From positions 1 through 36,159 of the forward strand of contig JAEEPZ010000033.1 in the NCBI GenBank assembly GCA_016285055.1: a stretch of 36,159 nucleotides of DNA. Reading direction: 5' to 3'. Shown in pieces: positions 33,087-36,159 of the stretch. The notes beneath the pieces were generated by a model. That model was given only the letters and a program-made list of their open reading frames with translations, was not told where the DNA came from and did not search any database. A program made the position numbers and the translations under genes. Source of the stretch: Prevotella sp. (GTDB lineage Bacteria; Bacteroidota; Bacteroidia; Bacteroidales; Bacteroidaceae). How positions within the stretch are numbered: the first letter of the stretch is position 1; each line of letters begins with the position of its first letter.

Positions 33087-34439
33087 TCAATGCTCTAAAG
33101 TCACTGCCTTGGCGTGGTAAGAGCGGTAGCCGTAGGTAATGATGATGAGGAAGCAGATGAGCGGCAGGATGAACGAGGCGTTCACGGCAGGATGTCCGAC
33201 GACGGTGCCGAGGTCGATGATCATGCCCTGCAGCGGCGGCATCAGCGCTCCGCCCACGATAGCCATGACGAGGAAGGCGGCACCCAGCGTGGTGTCCTGG
33301 CTGTCAACGTTCTCAAGGGCAATGCCGTAGATGGTGGGGAACATCAGCGACATGAAGAAGCTGACGCCCACCAGGCAGTACAGGCCCGGCATGCCGACGA
33401 TGACAATGGCTCCCGTGGTGCACAGGGCAGCACCGCAGCCGAAGATGGCCAGCAGACACCGTGAGTTGACATATCGCATGAGGAACGTGGAGATGAAACG
33501 GCTGCTGAGGAACAGCGACATGGCCACGATGTTATACATCTGTGCAGTGGCCTTGTTGATGCCCAGGTTGTCGGCATACTGGATGATGAACGTCCACGTC
33601 ATGATCTGTGCGGCCACATAGAACATCTGCGCCAGCACACCCTCGCGGTAGATGGTGTTGTGCCACAGGTTGCTCAGCGTCTGCCGCGTGGTGTGAGTGT
33701 GTCCCATTGCCTTCTGCTCTTCGCTCTGTGTGCGTGGCATCTTCGTCAGGGCAATGACGATGAGCACGATGAGCACCACCAGGCCGATGGCCACGTAGGG
33801 ATTGCGTATGACGGCCAGGTCGTGCAGGCGGATGTCGGCCTTCTCAGCCTCCGACAGCGCCCCGAAGATGATCTGTCCGGCGGCATCGCGCTTGTCGCTG
33901 ATGAGCTGTGGCAGCACGATGAGCGAGGCCACGGCCATGCCGCAGAGCGAGCCCATGGGGTTGAAGGCCTGTGCCATGTTCAGGCGGCGCGTGCTGGTCT
34001 CCTTCGAGCCGAGCGACAGGATGAACGGGTTGGCCGTGGTCTCGAGGAAGGCCAGGCCGAAGGTGAGGATATAAAGCGACAGACAGAAGAACATGAAGCT
34101 CTGCTGTGCCGCTGCGGGGATGAAGAGGAAGGCTCCTGTGGCATAGAGCGCCAGCCCGAGGAGGATGCCGCTCTTGTAGCTGTACTTGCGGATGAACAGC
34201 GCGGCGGGGATGGCCATGGTGGCGTAGCCGCCGTAGAAAGCAAACTGCACCAGCGATGCCTTTGCCGCCGTCAGCTCCATCAACGTCTGAAACGCGGCCA
34301 CCATCGGGTTGGTGATGTCGTTGGCAAAGCCCCACAGGGCAAAGAGTGATGTCACGAGGATAAACGTCACAAGGTATTTCCTTGGTATCAGCTTGTCCTT
34401 TTCTTTCATCTCGTCTGTTCTTTTCTCTTCTGTGCTCAT
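33087..34439 (-). CDS. fucP: FucP-type sugar:H+ symporter (MFS)
   Basis: A 450-residue, 12-helix major facilitator protein of the fucose/glucose/galactose permease family. Hallmarks: ALWGFANDITNPMVAAFQ in helix 1, whose Asp corresponds to the proton/sugar-coupling Asp of E. coli FucP, and FLETTANPFILSLG in helix 4, whose Glu corresponds to the second essential acid. RRLNMAQAFNPMGSLCGM follows. It lies 78 bp downstream of the amidohydrolase on the same strand, so both are probably transcribed from the promoter at 35493-35524. L-fucose is the best guess; other members take glucose, galactose or N-acetylglucosamine. The gene symbol is by family only. Confidence 0.88.
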   Translation of the reverse strand: MSTEEKRTDEMKEKDKLIPRKYLVTFILVTSLFALWGFANDITNPMVAAFQTLMELTAAKASLVQFAFYGGYATMAIPAALFIRKYSYKSGILLGLALYATGAFLFIPAAAQQSFMFFCLSLYILTFGLAFLETTANPFILSLGSKETSTRRLNMAQAFNPMGSLCGMAVASLIVLPQLISDKRDAAGQIIFGALSEAEKADIRLHDLAVIRNPYVAIGLVVLIVLIVIALTKMPRTQSEEQKAMGHTHTTRQTLSNLWHNTIYREGVLAQMFYVAAQIMTWTFIIQYADNLGINKATAQMYNIVAMSLFLSSRFISTFLMRYVNSRCLLAIFGCGAALCTTGAIVIVGMPGLYCLVGVSFFMSLMFPTIYGIALENVDSQDTTLGAAFLVMAIVGGALMPPLQGMIIDLGTVVGHPAVNASFILPLICFLIIITYGYRSYHAKAVTLEH

Positions 34440-34517
34440 AAGTAGTTATTCACAATTGGTTGGTATGAACGGTTTTCTTTCGTTAAAACAGGTAAAAACA
34501 AGAAAAACGGTATTTCC

Positions 34518-35468
34518 CTATTCCGACATATTCTTTATATAGGGCAGGTCGGGAAGATTCTTAAAACCGTAGAATCTCACGGCATTGCCGCCAAGGAACA
34601 GCGCTTTCTGCTCGTCGCTGAGCTCAGGGCTCTTGCTCACGAAGTCGTAGCTCATGCGGTAGGTGATGGCTGTGATGGTGCGCGGATAGTCGCTGCCCCA
34701 CATCAGGCGGTCCCAGCCCACCCAGTCGGCGGCCTGACGGATGCTGCGGATGGCGGTGGGGTAGGGGTAGAACTCTGCGTTGTAGAGCCAGGTGATGCCG
34801 CCGCTCTCCACCATCACGTTCTCGCCCTCGAGTGCCAGCTTCACCTGCTGCTCGAAGCTCGGCCTCGTCACCATGCCGAAATGGCCGATGGCCACGCGCA
34901 GACGCGGACACTCCTGTATCACCTCCTTCATCTCGCCTATCTGCTGCGCATCGTCGCCGAGACACATCGACAGCACCATGCCGCTTTCTTCCAGCATCTT
35001 GAACAGCTGCATCAGGCGCGGTGCGTTGAGGTGCAACGTCTCGAAGTCGTCTTCCTTTGGCGATGTGGGCACGCTGAGCAGACGGTGGCCGGGGATGGCC
35101 AGACCTTTCAGGGGACTGTTCACCACGGCCTGCGCATCGGTCAGGAAGTCATGGCCGTAGCGGAACTCCGCCATGCCCATGCAGAAGAAACGGTCAGGGT
35201 AAGTCTGCTGCACCTCAGTGAGATAATCGTTCTGGCACCCGTCAATGATTTCCTGCACCACCACGGCACCGCCCACCTGGGCGTAGTTCATGTTCGACAG
35301 GAACACCTCGGCCGAGTTCACACCGTCTATCATAAAGGGTGGCAGCATCTGCACTTCCTCGTCCAGGAAGATGCTGCGTCCGTTTTGCAAGGTCTTAATG
35401 CGTTTGCCTTCCACCCGTGTGTCCTGCTTCAGCCACAGGTGCGAATGGGCGTCAATGATAGTCATCAT
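34518..35468 (-). CDS. Amidohydrolase-2 family protein (fuconolactonase-like)
   Basis: A 316-residue TIM-barrel metal hydrolase of the amidohydrolase-2 superfamily, which includes sugar lactonases (L-fuconolactone, rhamnonolactone) and decarboxylases. The metal-binding HxH is in DAHSHLW; later ligands are His in IGHFGM and Asp in WGSDYPR. I set the start at 35468 (MMTIIDAHSH); the ATG one codon later is equally possible, and the longer frame covers the promoter. It is followed by fucP, and a dehydrogenase lies beyond. A lactonase would fit between a sugar dehydrogenase and a sugar-acid dehydratase in oxidative fucose breakdown, but no dehydratase is in the window. It could also act on an unrelated ring substrate. 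Confidence 0.83.
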   Translation of the reverse strand: MMTIIDAHSHLWLKQDTRVEGKRIKTLQNGRSIFLDEEVQMLPPFMIDGVNSAEVFLSNMNYAQVGGAVVVQEIIDGCQNDYLTEVQQTYPDRFFCMGMAEFRYGHDFLTDAQAVVNSPLKGLAIPGHRLLSVPTSPKEDDFETLHLNAPRLMQLFKMLEESGMVLSMCLGDDAQQIGEMKEVIQECPRLRVAIGHFGMVTRPSFEQQVKLALEGENVMVESGGITWLYNAEFYPYPTAIRSIRQAADWVGWDRLMWGSDYPRTITAITYRMSYDFVSKSPELSDEQKALFLGGNAVRFYGFKNLPDLPYIKNMSE

Positions 35469-35492
35469 ACTGCTCTTGTTTTTTTGATTCGG

Positions 35493-35524
35493 CAAAATTA
35501 CGACAAAAGAATGATATTGCCAAA
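35493..35524 (-). promoter_or_regulatory. -33/-7 promoter of the amidohydrolase-fucP unit
   Basis: On the minus strand TTTG (35521-35524) and TAATTTTG (35493-35500) are 20 nt apart, the standard Bacteroidetes arrangement, 24 nt upstream of the start at 35468. Confidence 0.72.
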
Positions 35525-35568
35525 TCTTTTCGTGTAATTTATTTTTTTATTCAAGTCTCGCAAGTCTT

Positions 35569-35725
35569 GGAGTTAAAGGAGTTAAGGGAGTTAAGGTAGT
35601 TAAAGGAGTTAAAGGAGTTAAAGGAGTTAAGGGAGTTAAAGGAGTTAAAGGAGTTAAGGGAGTTAAAGGAGTTAAGGGAGTCAAAGACAAATGACTCTCC
35701 ATGAAAAGCCTCTGTCTCAAGGGAC
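35569..35725 (+). repeat. Thirteen 9-bp repeats plus shared core
   Basis: Units of GGAGTTAAA and GGAGTTAAG run from 35569 to 35685 and abut a core at 35686-35718, which matches 4044-4076 (inverted) at 30 of 33 positions. The array-to-core junction is the same at both loci. Confidence 0.92.
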
Positions 35726-35905
35726 CCCGTGAGACACTCCCCTCCCTTCCGCTCGGTTCTGCCGCTTGCCGCTCGGCTCTGCCGCTTTCACTAAGCGTAG
35801 CGACTGAAAGAATTAAAGGGACGCAAGAAGGGGAGGGGCTCACACCATACCATCACCGGCCGACACAACCTCCACCTTGTCTGCTGCGTAGCTCAATGCG
35901 CAGCC

Positions 35906-35943
35906 ATCCCCTCCCTTCAAGGGGAGGGGCAGGGGTGGGGTCT
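35906..35943 (+). repeat. Intergenic copy of the palindromic element
   Basis: ATCCCCTCCCTTCAAGGGGA followed by GGGGCAGGGGTGGGGTCTG: same arms and G-rich tail as the copies inside coding genes, here outside any gene. Confidence 0.88.
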
Positions 35944-35964
35944 GTAATGTCAGTAATGTTCTTT

Positions 35965-36118
35965 GCTGCCACTCCTTCGCTGCCACTCCTTCGCTGCCAC
36001 TCCTTCGCTGCCACTCCTTTGCTGCCACTCCTTTGCTGCCACTCCTTTGCTGCCACTCCTTCGCTGCCACTCCTTCGCTGCCACTCCTTCGCTGCCACTC
36101 CTTCGCTGCCACTTCTTT
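35965..36118 (+). repeat. Eleven 14-bp tandem repeats
   Basis: Eleven near-identical units GCTGCCACTCCTTC or GCTGCCACTCCTTT, followed by degenerate units to the window end. Nearly all variation is at the last base, with units of like type grouped (three C, three T, four C). Confidence 0.93.
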
Positions 36119-36159
36119 GCAGCCCACTCTTCGCTGAAACTTCTTCGCCCACACTCTTC

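Larger units (their letters stand above)
35525..36159. other. Gene-free repeat region at the right edge
   Basis: No supportable gene. In order the region holds a 13-unit 9-bp array, a 33-bp core shared with the recF-dciA gap, a 20-bp direct repeat in two copies (35749-35788), short C- and G-rich arms, a palindromic element (35906-35943) and a 14-bp array to the window end. The open minus-strand frames here consist only of the 14-bp repeat. Confidence 0.8.

Noticed and set aside
35840..36154. Protein gene with W-Q-R-R-S-G-S-E-G repeats on the minus strand
   Set aside because: The frame exists only because 14-bp units repeat with a 42-bp codon cycle. More than one minus-strand frame is open, and there is no start context or recognisable domain.

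Overview
The window looks like a chromosomal segment from a Prevotella-type member of the Bacteroidales. The basis is the recurrent Bacteroidetes -7 promoter box TAnnTTTG, A-rich or absent Shine-Dalgarno sites, BspA-like leucine-rich-repeat surface proteins, C-terminal tails of the type IX secretion (T9SS) type A kind, a transmembrane LytTR regulator, and the ribH / TPR / recF / dciA neighbourhood. No tRNA, rRNA, CRISPR array, transposase or phage gene was seen.

Layout. 1-4628 is housekeeping: a Vsr mismatch endonuclease (-), an exported PAP2 phosphatase (+), lumazine synthase and a TPR membrane protein (-), then recF and dciA (+). 4603-9811 holds a secreted CotH-kinase/lamin-tail protein (-) divergent from an exported S9 dipeptidyl peptidase (+). 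9891-14812 is a corrinoid methyl-transfer locus: an MtaA/CmuA-type methyltransferase and a stand-alone methionine-synthase reactivation protein (+) converge on a 1025-residue fusion (-) of a UroD-like methyltransferase, a homocysteine S-methyltransferase and a cobalamin-binding domain. The fusion has no pterin (methyl-THF) domain, so it may make methionine from a methyl donor other than methyl-THF. 14837-28729 pairs a membrane LytTR one-component regulator (-) with two divergent secreted proteins of 1386 and 2340 residues (+), ended by a strong hairpin terminator. 28928-35468 is a leftward run: a CE1-type esterase, a Gfo/Idh/MocA oxidoreductase, an exported nitroreductase, a Zn-alcohol dehydrogenase, a FucP-type sugar:H+ symporter and an amidohydrolase. 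The last three suggest oxidative use of L-fucose or a related sugar. 35496-36159 is gene-free repeat DNA.

The most striking property is the repeat load. At least five tandem-repeat families (units of 7, 9, 10, 14 and 22 bp) and a GC-rich palindromic element lie between genes and also inside conserved genes. The 9-bp unit and the palindrome interrupt recF, the methyltransferase fusion, the LytTR regulator, the MtaA-like gene and both giant surface proteins, always keeping frame. One 9-bp DNA unit is read in different frames and strands in three proteins, giving unrelated peptides. Repeats also sit at both domain joints of the methyltransferase fusion, which suggests that intergenic repeats became linkers when separate genes fused. 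Several genes have a -7 box only 4-10 nt from the ATG, pointing to leaderless or nearly leaderless mRNAs.
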